A stretch of 64,000 bases of DNA from Cognatiluteimonas weifangensis (GTDB taxonomy: Bacteria > Pseudomonadota > Gammaproteobacteria > Xanthomonadales > Xanthomonadaceae), in contig NZ_QVPD01000004.1 of the NCBI RefSeq assembly GCF_003416885.1, forward strand, positions 62,001-126,000, read 5' to 3'. The translations under genes and the position numbers were made by a program. Of the stretch, positions 23,091 through 33,590 are shown piece by piece (position 1 is the first letter of the stretch; each line of letters starts with the position of its first letter). Below the pieces are notes generated by a model. That model was not told where the DNA came from. It worked only from the letters and a program-made list of their open reading frames with translations, and did no database searches.

Positions 23091-24335
23091 TTAGGCGTGC
23101 CGGGTGCGATGCCGCCGCCCGGCGATGCGGTGTTCGACGTCGTCGAGGGCGCGCTGCAGGCGCACGGTGGTGTCGCTGTGGCGCGGCGCGGGCCCGAGGC
23201 CGTCGAGGATCGAGCGTTCGCGGTCGGCGAGGATCTCCGGACGCAAGTGGATGCCGTGCGCGGCCAGGATCGGCCCGACCACGTCGGCGCGCTCGCGCAG
23301 GTCGGCGAGGGTGTTGCGGTAGGCGAGGTCGCCGATGCGTCGGCGCGCGGCGAAGCTGAAGACATTGGTGAAGAACAGATCGCCGTCGGCGGCGTTGGGT
23401 TCGAACACCATCTGGTCGATGTCCGGGTACTGCTGCGCGTAGCGCGCCAGCCCGACCTGCATGCGCGACTGCAGCAGGGTGCGGAAGGTCTGCGACAGCA
23501 CCACCGGCAGGCCGCCGCTGGCGATGCGGCGGTCCAGTTGCGGATCGCCGCGGCGGCCGGGGTTGAACGGCACCAGCGGGTTGATGCCGAGCATCAGGTC
23601 GACGCCGCGGTCCAGCACCACCGAGGCGTGCATCGTGCGCCGCAGCGCGCCGTCGACGAAATGGCGGCCGCGCAGTTCCACCGGCGAATACAGCCCCGGC
23701 AGCGCGGCGCTGGCCTGCACTGCGCGCGAGATCGGCACATCGTCCCAGCCTGCGCCGCCGAAGCGCACGGCCTCGCCGCTGTCCAGGTCCACCGCGATCA
23801 CGTACAGCGGGTGCGCGAGCGTGCGGAAGTCGTTGCTGCGGCCGCCGCGGGTGAACACTTCGCGCAGGAAGCGCTCGATTCCGGCGTTGTCGAACATGCC
23901 GGTCGGCACCAGTCCGCCGAGGCGGGTCAGCAGGTCCGACCAGCGCGAGTCGCCGCGGCCCAGCACCAGGTCGCGCGCCAGCGCCGTGAGCAGCCGCGGC
24001 GCGGCCCCGAGCCGGTGCAGGTATTCCATCAGCGCCGGGCGCAGGAAGGTCTCGGGACGAAAATGCACGTCCAGGCTATCGTCGGTGATGAAGATCCGGC
24101 ACAACTGCGCCGTGCCCATGCCGTTGACCAGCCCGGCGGCGAGGAAGGCGCCGGAACTGACAGCGACATAGCAATCCAGGCGGGTGAGGTCGAGGCCGTC
24201 GCAGGCCTCGTCGAGCGCGCGCAGCGCGCCCAGCTCGTACATCGCGCCGATCGGGCCGCCGCCGGCGACGGCCAGACCGATGCGGGCGTCGCCGGCGTGG
24301 CCGGTGCGGGTACGGGCGGAATGCAGGGACAGCAT
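23091..24335 (-). CDS. patatin-like phospholipase
   Basis: 414 aa from MLSLHSARTRTGHAGD; the much longer open frame upstream overlaps the divergent gene and is rejected. The patatin fold shows the oxyanion loop AVAGGGPIG (residues 22-30), the nucleophile elbow YVAVSSGAF (Ser60, but with Ala58 where the GxSxG motif has Gly), and the catalytic Asp in HFVDGAL. Long C-terminal helices include ARYAQQYPDIDQMVFEPN. Patatins hydrolyse acyl ester bonds of lipids. Its place between a phasin and other PHA-linked genes hints at lipid turnover at granules. The Ala58 change is noted as odd; many bacterial patatins tolerate variation here. Confidence 0.88.
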   Translation of the reverse strand: MLSLHSARTRTGHAGDARIGLAVAGGGPIGAMYELGALRALDEACDGLDLTRLDCYVAVSSGAFLAAGLVNGMGTAQLCRIFITDDSLDVHFRPETFLRPALMEYLHRLGAAPRLLTALARDLVLGRGDSRWSDLLTRLGGLVPTGMFDNAGIERFLREVFTRGGRSNDFRTLAHPLYVIAVDLDSGEAVRFGGAGWDDVPISRAVQASAALPGLYSPVELRGRHFVDGALRRTMHASVVLDRGVDLMLGINPLVPFNPGRRGDPQLDRRIASGGLPVVLSQTFRTLLQSRMQVGLARYAQQYPDIDQMVFEPNAADGDLFFTNVFSFAARRRIGDLAYRNTLADLRERADVVGPILAAHGIHLRPEILADRERSILDGLGPAPRHSDTTVRLQRALDDVEHRIAGRRHRTRHA

Positions 24336-24422
24336 GCGGGTCGGATACGGCGGGGGAGCCCGAGTGTAGCCGAGGCCGCGGCCGCGGTTGCGGGCGCCGG
24401 TTCCGGTCCCGATCATGGGGCG

Positions 24423-25148
24423 ATGCCGCGCCAGCCGCCCCCGCCCAGCCGCCTGCAGCGCCGCCTGGTCTGCCACCAGGCGCTGCACGACCCGGCGCGG
24501 GAGCCGCGCAACCGTCTGCCGCGGCTGCCGGAACTGCGTCGCTGGCAGGCGGCGCGGCTGCAAACCAGCTTCGCCCGCTTCCTCGACGACCCGCGACGGC
24601 GGCCAGCCGCGCGTTTCTTCCTGACCGATGTCTACGGCGACCGCGATTTCAGCCGCCGCGATGCCGACATCGCCCGGGTATTGCCGTTGATGCAGCGGCT
24701 GCTGCCGGTGGCGTTGCTGGAGACGGTCGCCGACGGCATCGAGCTGGGCGTGCTGACCCAGGCGTTCGACCTGCGCATGGCCGCGGCGCTGGAGCGGCTG
24801 GCGCCGCGCCGCAAGCGGCTGGACGCGGTGGCGTATGCGCAGGCCTATCGCGCGGTTGGTCTGCCGCGGCTGCGCGAGCGCCAGATCGCGCTGATCGGGC
24901 GGGTCGGGCACGGCCTCGGCGCGGCCGTGGCCAAGCCGGGGATCGGCGCCCTGCTGCGGCTGGCGCGCGGTCCGGCGCGCGCGGCCGGGCTGGCGGAGCT
25001 GCAGGTCTTCCTGGAGCGCGGCTTCGAGGCGTTCGCCGGGCTAGGGGATGTCGATGCCTTCCTCGCCGAGATCCAGCACGGCGAACGCGAGCTGGCGCGG
25101 CGCCTGTTCCGCGCCGACCCGGACCCGTTCGGGCCGGCCGCGGGCTGA
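24423..25148 (+). CDS. conserved hypothetical protein of the PHA-associated group
   Basis: 241 aa from ATG 24423 (MPRQPPPPSRLQRRLVCHQALHDP). It is soluble and helical, with ARLQTSFARFLDDPRRRPAARFFLTDVYGDRDFSRRDADIARVLPLMQRLLPVALL and LAYAQAYRAVGL-like segments. The 'FFL-x-D/E-x-YG' sequence marks a family of unknown function recurrent in Xanthomonadaceae beside the patatin and PHA genes. It is divergent from the patatin gene with 87 bases between them. No enzymatic motif is recognised. Confidence 0.7.
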   Translation: MPRQPPPPSRLQRRLVCHQALHDPAREPRNRLPRLPELRRWQAARLQTSFARFLDDPRRRPAARFFLTDVYGDRDFSRRDADIARVLPLMQRLLPVALLETVADGIELGVLTQAFDLRMAAALERLAPRRKRLDAVAYAQAYRAVGLPRLRERQIALIGRVGHGLGAAVAKPGIGALLRLARGPARAAGLAELQVFLERGFEAFAGLGDVDAFLAEIQHGERELARRLFRADPDPFGPAAG

Positions 25149-25170
25149 CGTCGCGCGGCGGCGCAGGCGC

Positions 25171-25443
25171 TCAGAAGCGTTCGTCGAGCACGCGCCGGAT
25201 CTCGTGCTCGATCGGGCCTTTCAGCGCCGACAGCAGCAAGCCGAGCCGGGCGGTCACCTGCACCTGGCGGGGGCTCAGCGCGATGTGGCCGTCGACGCCG
25301 GAGCGGACGAAATGCAGGATGTCGCCTTCCCAGCGGTAGTCCATGCCGAAGCGCTCGCTCAGTTTGGTCGCCGCCTCCTCCACCGCTTTGCGCGCCTTGG
25401 CGTGCGGCAGCGAATGCGTATGGCGGATGTCGATCTGGGACAT
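25171..25443 (-). CDS. polyhydroxyalkanoic acid system family protein
   Basis: 90 aa. The whole length matches the small PHA_gran_rgn family: MSQIDIRHTHSLPHAKARKAVEEAATKLSERFGMDYRWEGDILHFVRSGVDGHIALSPRQVQVTARLGLLLSALKGPIEHEIRRVLDERF. The family is found with phasins and PHA genes and its biochemistry is unknown. It converges with the preceding gene, 22 bases apart. With the phasin it suggests that the host makes PHA-like granules, although no synthase is in view. Confidence 0.85.
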   Translation of the reverse strand: MSQIDIRHTHSLPHAKARKAVEEAATKLSERFGMDYRWEGDILHFVRSGVDGHIALSPRQVQVTARLGLLLSALKGPIEHEIRRVLDERF

Positions 25444-25546
25444 GCGGGTTCCCCGGTGCGGTGCTCGCGCCGCATTGTGCGGCCAGCGCCGGCGGCCGCC
25501 AACCGGTCGCAGCGCGTCCGCGCGCGCATCTGCTAGATTGCGCCGC

Positions 25547-26356
25547 GTGGATCAGATCACGCTGCGCTTCCCCGGGACCGATCTTGCGCCGTTGCCGCTG
25601 GGTGGCGGCGTGCACGGCATCGGCCGCGGCCCGGACGGGACGCCGCGCGTGCTCGGCGAAGCGCCGGGCGCCAGCGTCCGGTTCTGCGTGGACCGGCGCG
25701 GGGTGTGGCTGACGGTGGCCGAGGCGGTCCGCGGCGTGCACGTCAACGGGCGTCCGGTGCGGCGCATGGCGATGCTGCGGGTGGGCGATACGGTGCACAT
25801 GGACGGCATGGAGATCGTGCTCGCCGCGACCCATCCCGCACTCGCGGCGCCGACGCCGCAAGCCCCGGTGGAGCAGGGCGGCGACGACCCGCGCGTAGTG
25901 CTGCGCGGCGTCGGCGGCCGCTACCACGGGCGCAGCTTCACCCTGGACCGGCCGCGCCTGATCGGCAGCGGCGCCGAGGCCGACGTGCGCATCGACGACC
26001 CGGCCTTCGCCGCGCGCCATGCGCGCATCGAACTGCAGGACGGGGCGATCGTGCTGCGCGACCTGGGGTCGGAGGAGGGCAGCGTGGTCAACGGCGAGGT
26101 CCGGCGCGACGCCGTGCTGCAGCCGGGCGACCAGATCGTGTTCGACGCCCACCATCGCTTCGTGATCGAGGCGCCGGCGATCGCGCCGCGGCGCGACGAT
26201 CCGCCCCCGCTGCCGGAGGACGCGGCGGTCGTGCCGGTCGCCGGCGGCCGCCAGGCGCTGGAGTCCTCGGCGCGCCGGCTGCCCTGGCTGCTGCTGGCCG
26301 CGTTGCTGCTCGCCGCCGCACTGAGCGCGCTGCTGCTGTTCGGCACGGCGGGCTGA
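25547..26356 (+). CDS. FHA domain protein with C-terminal membrane anchor
   Basis: 269 aa with GTG start ([31 protein letters not shown]). Residues ~5-100 form a degenerate first FHA-like half ([29 protein letters not shown]). Residues ~125-200 form a proper FHA domain: [48 protein letters not shown], with the GS…H…NG phosphothreonine-binding residues. One transmembrane segment lies near the end ([22 protein letters not shown]). It should bind phosphothreonine proteins at the inner membrane. No Ser/Thr kinase is nearby. Confidence 0.82.
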   Translation: MDQITLRFPGTDLAPLPLGGGVHGIGRGPDGTPRVLGEAPGASVRFCVDRRGVWLTVAEAVRGVHVNGRPVRRMAMLRVGDTVHMDGMEIVLAATHPALAAPTPQAPVEQGGDDPRVVLRGVGGRYHGRSFTLDRPRLIGSGAEADVRIDDPAFAARHARIELQDGAIVLRDLGSEEGSVVNGEVRRDAVLQPGDQIVFDAHHRFVIEAPAIAPRRDDPPPLPEDAAVVPVAGGRQALESSARRLPWLLLAALLLAAALSALLLFGTAG

Positions 26357-26414
26357 GTCCGCGCTCCAATCGCGCTGCGGCATACTGAGCGCCCCCAGCC
26401 GCCGGATGCCATCG

Positions 26415-27500
26415 ATGTCACGCGCCCACAACTTCAGCGCGGGTCCCGCGACCCTGCCCGAGCCGGTGCTGCGCCAGGCACAGCAGGAGATGCTCGACTG
26501 GCACGGCGCCGGTGCCTCGATCGTCGAACTCAGCCACCGCGGCCCGGAATTCATGCAGGTCGCCGCCGAAGCCGAGACCGACCTGCGCGCGCTGCTGGCG
26601 ATCCCGGACGACTACGCGGTGCTGTTCCTGGCCGGCGGCGCGACCACGCTGCAGGCGCTGATTCCGCTCAATTTCGCCGCCCCCGGGCAGGCGGCCGACT
26701 ACGTCGTTAGCGGCCACTGGGGCAAGACCGCGGTCAAGGAAGCCCGGCCCTACGCGGATGTCCGCATTGCCGCCAGCAGCGAGGCCGACGGTTTCCGCGG
26801 CATCCCGGCGCGCGCGTCCTGGCAGTTGTCGGAGGACGCGGCCTACGTCCACATCACCGCCAACGAGACCATCCACGGCGTGGAGTTCCGCGAGCTTCCC
26901 GATGTCGGCGCGGTGCCGCTGGTCGCCGACTTCAGCTCCTCGATCGCCTCCGAGCCGCTGGACATCGCGCGCTTCGGCCTGGTCTACGGCGGTGCGCAGA
27001 AGAATCTCGGCCCGGCCGGGATCAGCTTCGCGATCGTGCGCCGCGACCTGCTCGAGCGCGCGGGCCAGCCGCGCGCCGAGATCCTCGACTACCGCGCCCA
27101 TGCCGCCAAGGGCTCGATGCTCAACACCCCGCCGACCTGGAGCTGGTACCTGCTCGGGTTGACGGTGCGATGGATGCTGGAGCAGGGCGGCGTGGCCGAA
27201 TTCGCGCGTCGCAACGCGCGCAAGGCGGCGCTGCTGTACGCCGCGATCGACGGTTCCGGCGGCTATTACCGCAACGAGGTCGATCCGGCGGCGCGCTCAC
27301 GCATGAACGTGCCGTTCTTCCTGCACGACGCCGCGCTCGACCAGCCTTTCCTGGCGGCGGCCAAGGGCGCCGGGCTGATCGGGCTCAAGGGCCATCGCGC
27401 CCTGGGCGGGATGCGCGCTTCGCTCTACAACGCGATGCCCGAAGCCGGGGTGCAGGCGCTGGCGGACTTCATGGCCGATTTCCGCCAGCGGCATGGCTGA
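26415..27500 (+). CDS. serC: phosphoserine aminotransferase
   Basis: 361 aa from the second ATG ([19 protein letters not shown]); an ATG 9 bases upstream is possible. Class V aminotransferase: [33 protein letters not shown], the PLP lysine in [12 protein letters not shown] (Lys ~196), and LLNTPPTW-like [15 protein letters not shown]. It transfers amino groups from glutamate to 3-phosphohydroxypyruvate in serine synthesis, and also acts in pyridoxal-phosphate synthesis. It is followed 105 bases later by aroA; the pheA gene that often lies between serC and aroA in gammaproteobacteria is absent here. Confidence 0.96.
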   Translation: MSRAHNFSAGPATLPEPVLRQAQQEMLDWHGAGASIVELSHRGPEFMQVAAEAETDLRALLAIPDDYAVLFLAGGATTLQALIPLNFAAPGQAADYVVSGHWGKTAVKEARPYADVRIAASSEADGFRGIPARASWQLSEDAAYVHITANETIHGVEFRELPDVGAVPLVADFSSSIASEPLDIARFGLVYGGAQKNLGPAGISFAIVRRDLLERAGQPRAEILDYRAHAAKGSMLNTPPTWSWYLLGLTVRWMLEQGGVAEFARRNARKAALLYAAIDGSGGYYRNEVDPAARSRMNVPFFLHDAALDQPFLAAAKGAGLIGLKGHRALGGMRASLYNAMPEAGVQALADFMADFRQRHG

Positions 27501-27605
27501 GCGCCCGGATCGGGGCGTCGTCACGACGGCCGTGCCCGCGTGCGTGTGCAACGTCGTCCGGCGGCGGCATCGCGTGCCACTGCTGCCTGCCGCGGGACGC
27601 AAACG

Positions 27606-28916
27606 GTGACTGCGACGACGGCCGCCTGGCTCGCCGGCGCCGGCTCGGCCCTGCGCGGAGAGCCGGCGATCCCCGGCGACAAGTCGATCTCGCACCGCGC
27701 GGTCCTGCTGGCGGCGCTGGCCGACGGCGTGTCGCGCATCGATGGCTTCCTCGAGGGCGCCGACACCCGCGCCACCGCGGCGATTTGCGGCCAGCTCGGC
27801 GTGCGCATCGACGCCCCGGAAGACGGCGTGCGCCTGGTCCACGGCGTCGGCATCGAGGGCCTGCAGGCGCCCGCGGCGGCGCTGGACTGCGGCAACGCCG
27901 GCACCGCGATGCGACTGCTGGCCGGGCTGCTGGCGGGCCAGCGCTTCGACAGTACCCTGCTCGGCGACGCCTCGCTGTCGCGCCGGCCGATGGCACGCGT
28001 GACCGAGCCGCTGGCGAGGATGGGCGCGCGGATCGACACCGACGCCGGCCACGCGCCGCTGCGCATCCACGGCGGCCGGCCGCTGCACGGGATCGACTAC
28101 ACGCTGCCGGTCGCCAGCGCGCAGGTGAAGTCCGCGCTGCTGCTGGCCGGGCTGTACGCGCGCGGCGAAACCGTGGTGCGCGAACCGCGGCCGACCCGCG
28201 ACTGCAGCGAGCGCATGCTGGAGGCTTTCGGCTACCCGATCGGCTACGGCGCGGGCCACGCGACGCTGTGCGGCGGTGGACGCCTGCGCGCGACCGACGT
28301 GGCAGTGCCGGCGGATTTTTCTTCGGCAGCGTTCTTCCTGGTCGCCGCGACCCTGGTGCCCGGCTCGCAGCTGCGACTGCGTCGGGTCGGCATGCATCCG
28401 CGGCGCACCGGGCTGCTGCCGGTGCTGCGGGCGATGGGCGCGGACATCGTCGTGGCCGACGCGCGCGAGCACGGCGGCGAGCCGGTAGCCGACCTGATCG
28501 TGCGCCACGCGCCGCTGCACGGGATCGAGGTGCCGGCCGAACTGGTCGCCGACATGATCGACGAGTTCCCGGCGCTGTGCGTGGCTGCGGCCTGTGCGCA
28601 GGGGGCGACCGTCATCCGCGGCGCCGCCGAATTGCGGGTCAAGGAGTCCGACCGCATCGCCACCATGGCCGCGGGACTGCGCGCGCTCGGGGCGGCGGTC
28701 GAGGAGCGGTCCGATGGCGCGGTGATCCACGGCGGCCGCCTGCAGGCCGGCACGGTCGCCAGCCACGGCGATCACCGCATCGCGATGGCCTTCGCGGTGG
28801 CGGCACAGCGGGCCGCAGGCGAGGTCCGGATCGAGGATGTCGCCAACGTCGCGACCTCGTTCCCGGGCTTCGGCGCGCTGGCGCGGGAACTCGGTTTCGG
28901 TCTGCGCGAGGCCTGA
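27606..28916 (+). CDS. aroA: 3-phosphoshikimate 1-carboxyvinyltransferase (EPSP synthase)
   Basis: 436 aa with GTG start 27606; upstream codons are Arg-rich and not family-like. EPSP synthase signature features: GDKSISHRAVLLAALADG, LDCGNAGTAMRLLAGLL, GDASLSRRPM, LPVASAQVKSALLLAGLYA, DEFPALCVAAA, RGAAELRVKESDRIA, and DHRIAMAF near the end. It joins shikimate-3-phosphate and PEP in the chorismate pathway. Gly-Asn-Ala-Gly-Thr-Ala at the PEP site is the class with GNAGTAMR. It is probably co-transcribed with serC. Confidence 0.96.
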   Translation: MTATTAAWLAGAGSALRGEPAIPGDKSISHRAVLLAALADGVSRIDGFLEGADTRATAAICGQLGVRIDAPEDGVRLVHGVGIEGLQAPAAALDCGNAGTAMRLLAGLLAGQRFDSTLLGDASLSRRPMARVTEPLARMGARIDTDAGHAPLRIHGGRPLHGIDYTLPVASAQVKSALLLAGLYARGETVVREPRPTRDCSERMLEAFGYPIGYGAGHATLCGGGRLRATDVAVPADFSSAAFFLVAATLVPGSQLRLRRVGMHPRRTGLLPVLRAMGADIVVADAREHGGEPVADLIVRHAPLHGIEVPAELVADMIDEFPALCVAAACAQGATVIRGAAELRVKESDRIATMAAGLRALGAAVEERSDGAVIHGGRLQAGTVASHGDHRIAMAFAVAAQRAAGEVRIEDVANVATSFPGFGALARELGFGLREA

Positions 28917-29163
28917 AGCCGACCGTCTGCAAGGCCCGAAGCGCTGCCGTGATCCACGCGCAGTGCGCACTTCGCGGGGCGCGCCACACAATCAAGACCG
29001 CCAGTCGCCCAGCGGGAATCCCGCAGCGACCACGGTAAAGATCGGGGGGCGGACCTTTCCCTAGCCGTGATCTCTCGGCAGGTTGTTTCTTTTCCCGAGT
29101 GGAGAAACTCCTGCAGGGGACACGCCGTGAGACTTTCCTTCAAATGCGGAAGCTTTCGTGGGG

Positions 29164-29271
29164 GAAGCCGGTGGCCCGGCCTGTGCGGGACACGCCGTGA
29201 ATCCATCCCTGGAGGCTCCTCGGCGGCATCCATGCCGCCGACGGTCCCGCACAGGCCGGGCCACCGGCTTC
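29164..29271. repeat. perfect 28-bp inverted repeat with 52-nt loop
   Basis: Arms 29164-29191 and 29244-29271 are exact reverse complements (GAAGCCGGTGGCCCGG…). The loop holds a smaller hairpin GGCGGCAT-CC-ATGCCGCC (29222-29239) and CCTGGAGGCTCC. The word GGACACGCCGTGA occurs both before the left arm (29118) and just inside it (29188). It lies in the gene-free region after aroA; it could be a transcription terminator/attenuator, a non-autonomous mobile palindrome or a structured RNA. No coding frame is supported. Confidence 0.75.
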
Positions 29272-29304
29272 TGGCAAGTGAGTCGGCGCTTGTAAAAAGC
29301 CCGA

Positions 29305-29865
29305 AGCCACGGACTCCAATCTCGCCAAGTCGTCGCCCGGCGGGCTGGGGGTGCGGAGAGTGGACCATGGATGGTCCACGACCCGACTTAAAGACAGGAG
29401 GTCGTCAGGAGGGCGCAGCACCCCCAGCCCGCCGGGCGGCGACTCCCTCCGAAGCCGATCTTCCAAGGTCAGGCCATCAATGGCGCTTGCAGCCCGGCTT
29501 AAAGACAGGGCGTCGTCAGGAGGGCGCGGCACTCCCAGCCCGCCGGGCGGCGACTCCTTCCGAAGCCGATCTCACAAAGTCAGGCCACGCCCCGATTTGA
29601 AGACAGGAGGTCGTCAGGAGGGCGCAGCACCCCCAGCCCGTCGGGTGGCGACTCCGTCCGAAGCCAATCTTCCAAGGTCAGGCCATCAATGGCGCTTGCG
29701 GCCCGGCTTAAAGACAGGGCGTCGTCAGGAGGGCGCGGCACCCCCAGCCCGTCGGGCGGCGACTCCTGCCGAAGCCGATCTGGCGTCTGGCTTTCAGACA
29801 GGACGTCGTCAGCATGGCGCAGCAGCCCCAGCCGCCGATGGCGACTCCCTCCGAAGCTGGGTAGC
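29305..29865 (+). repeat. tandem array of ~85-111-bp intergenic units with higher-order period 209
   Basis: Five forward units begin near 29381, 29492, 29590, 29701 and 29787. Each carries GACAGG(A/G)(G/C)GTCGTCAG, GGCGC(A/G)GCAC, CCCCAGCCCG(C/T)CGGG and GCGACTCC…CCGAAGCC. Units 1+2 and 3+4 repeat as a pair at a period of 209 bases. A degenerate partial unit in inverse orientation (GTCGCCCGGCGGGCTGGGGGTG) lies at 29328-29355. The same family appears inverted at 63700-64000. The GCCCGCCGGGC core is self-complementary. The region 28917-29960 holds no other gene or RNA that I can identify. Confidence 0.85.
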
Positions 29866-29960
29866 ACCTCGTTTCCGCCGGCTTCAGGACACTGCGCCCC
29901 CGGTTTCGCGGGGGGTGCCGACAGGCGGCCGGCATCTTCAACAACTGACGGTTTGCGCGT

Positions 29961-32042
<2,082 letters not shown>

Positions 32043-32217
32043 GCGCGTCCGCGGCAGCGTCCGCCGACCCGCGGCACGCGCCCGGAGCCGCAAGACCGGG
32101 CGACGCCGCGATCGGGCGGCGCAGGTACCGTGCGCAATGCGCGCCGGTCCACGAGATCACGCAGCGTCCGTCGCAACCCCGGAAAGAAGCCCGGGTAGCG
32201 GCCGCGGGCCGGCGCAA

Positions 32218-32808
32218 TCAGAGCGCCTTGCGGACCGCGGCGAGGAAGTCGGGATCGACCTTGCTGCCCATCTTCTCGGTGCGGGCGAGGATGCGGCCGT
32301 CGGCATCGAGCAGGATCAGGGCGCTGGTGTGGTTGAACTCGCCGTCGGCCAGTTGCCGGTAGCGGATGTCCAGCACGCCGGCGACGCTGCGCACGGCATC
32401 GGGCTCGGGGCTGGCCAGCGCCCAGCGCTTGTCCTCGATGCGGCGATCGCGCACCACCTTCATCAGCGCTGCCGGGGTGTCGCGGGCCGGATCCATGCTG
32501 ATGAACAACACCCCCAGGCGCGCGCGTTGCGCCGGCGTCAGGCTGCGGTCCACGGCCTTGCCGCTTTCCACGATCAGCGGGCAGATGTACTGGCAGGAGC
32601 TGTAGAACATCGCCACCAGCTGCGGGTGGCCGCGGCGACTGCGCCAGTCCCAGGTCTTGCCGTGCTGGTCGGTGAGTTTCAGCGGCAGCTGGTAGACCGA
32701 GTCGGCCGGCAACGGTGGCGCCTTGGCGGGGGGTGCGGCGAAGGCGTTGGCGCCGGCCAGCAGCGTGCCGGCCAGCAGTGCGAAAGCGAGGGAGAGGGGG
32801 AATTTCAT
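32218..32808 (-). CDS. SCO1/SenC family copper chaperone
   Basis: 196 aa. Signal peptide MKFPLSLAFALLAGTLLAGANAFA. The thioredoxin fold has the copper-binding CQYIC pair (Cys72, Cys76) and a downstream His in FNHTS. The family loads CuA or other copper sites and acts as a thiol reductase in the periplasm. It is the last gene of the nirK-nirV-sco operon (4-base ATGA overlap with nirV), so here it probably supplies or reduces copper for the nitrite reductase rather than for an aa3 oxidase. Confidence 0.9.
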   Translation of the reverse strand: MKFPLSLAFALLAGTLLAGANAFAAPPAKAPPLPADSVYQLPLKLTDQHGKTWDWRSRRGHPQLVAMFYSSCQYICPLIVESGKAVDRSLTPAQRARLGVLFISMDPARDTPAALMKVVRDRRIEDKRWALASPEPDAVRSVAGVLDIRYRQLADGEFNHTSALILLDADGRILARTEKMGSKVDPDFLAAVRKAL

Positions 32809-33575
32809 TTGCGGATATCCCTTGCGCAGCGGAAGCCCAGGTTGGCGGTGGTGTCGCGGGCCTGCAGCGAAGACAGCATCGCCACCCGCATCAACACCGC
32901 GTAGTTGTCGCGGTCGTCCATCGACAGCGCGCCGGCGCCGCAGAACTTCGAATTGTCCGGATCGCCCTGGTTGCGGCTTTCCGGGTCCACCAGCAGCGCG
33001 GAGAAGTCCTCGGTCCATTCCCACACCAGGCCGTGCAGGTCCTGCACACCGTAGGCGTTGGGCGCCTGCAGGCCGGCGCGCGGCAGGACCGTATTGGACG
33101 GCTTGGCATACCAGGCCAGGATGCGTTCGCGCCAGGCGCGGTCGTTGCGGGCGTCGCGCCGGGTCTCGTCCGCGGCCGCAGCGTATTCCCACTCCGACCA
33201 GGTCGGCAGGCGCGCGTGCTGCGCCTCGCAGTAGGCCTGCGCGGCGAACCAGCTGACGTGGACCACCGGCTGCTGCGGCTGCGCGGCTCGACCCAGCGTC
33301 ACCGGGCCGGCCCAGTGCGACAGGTAGCGCGGCTCGGCCAGCACGCGGGCGACGCGATCGCGCCGCCATTGCGGATGCGCCTGCACGAAGGCGAGGAACT
33401 CGGCGTTGGTGACCGGCCGCTTCTGCAGCGCGAACGGCGCGACCTTCACCGTCTGCACGTCCTCGTACTTCAGCGCCGAGCGGAACTTGCCGCCCGGCAG
33501 CGTGACCCAGGCCGCGCCGCCGGCGACGGCGGCGGCGACGGGCAGCAGGCAGAGCAGGGCGGCAAGACGGCGCAT
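32805..33575 (-). CDS. nirV: NirV-like formylglycine-generating-enzyme (SUMF1) family protein
   Basis: 256 aa with signal peptide (MRRLAALLCLLPVAAAVAGGAAW). The FGE-sulfatase fold: LPGGKFRSALKY, QKRPVTNAEFLAFVQAHPQW, PVVHVSWFAAQAYCEAQHARLPTWSEWEYAAAA, AYGVQDLHGLVWEWTEDF and LGFRCARD. The catalytic Cys of true formylglycine enzymes is not obvious, as in other NirV proteins. It lies directly downstream of nirK (15 bases), as in other denitrifiers, where it is thought to help maturation. Exact activity unknown. Confidence 0.85.
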   Translation of the reverse strand: MRRLAALLCLLPVAAAVAGGAAWVTLPGGKFRSALKYEDVQTVKVAPFALQKRPVTNAEFLAFVQAHPQWRRDRVARVLAEPRYLSHWAGPVTLGRAAQPQQPVVHVSWFAAQAYCEAQHARLPTWSEWEYAAAADETRRDARNDRAWRERILAWYAKPSNTVLPRAGLQAPNAYGVQDLHGLVWEWTEDFSALLVDPESRNQGDPDNSKFCGAGALSMDDRDNYAVLMRVAMLSSLQARDTTANLGFRCARDIRK

Positions 33576-33590
33576 GGTCGAGGACTCCGC

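Noticed and set aside
22938..25148. 736-codon open frame on the plus strand
   Set aside because: Only its last 241 codons (from 24423) have family-like sequence; the rest runs antisense to the patatin and phasin genes and is rich in Arg/Gly/Gln runs typical of GC-driven frames.
29381..29865. CRISPR array
   Set aside because: Units of 85-111 bases are themselves the repeats, with no short constant repeat alternating with unique spacers, and no cas genes nearby.
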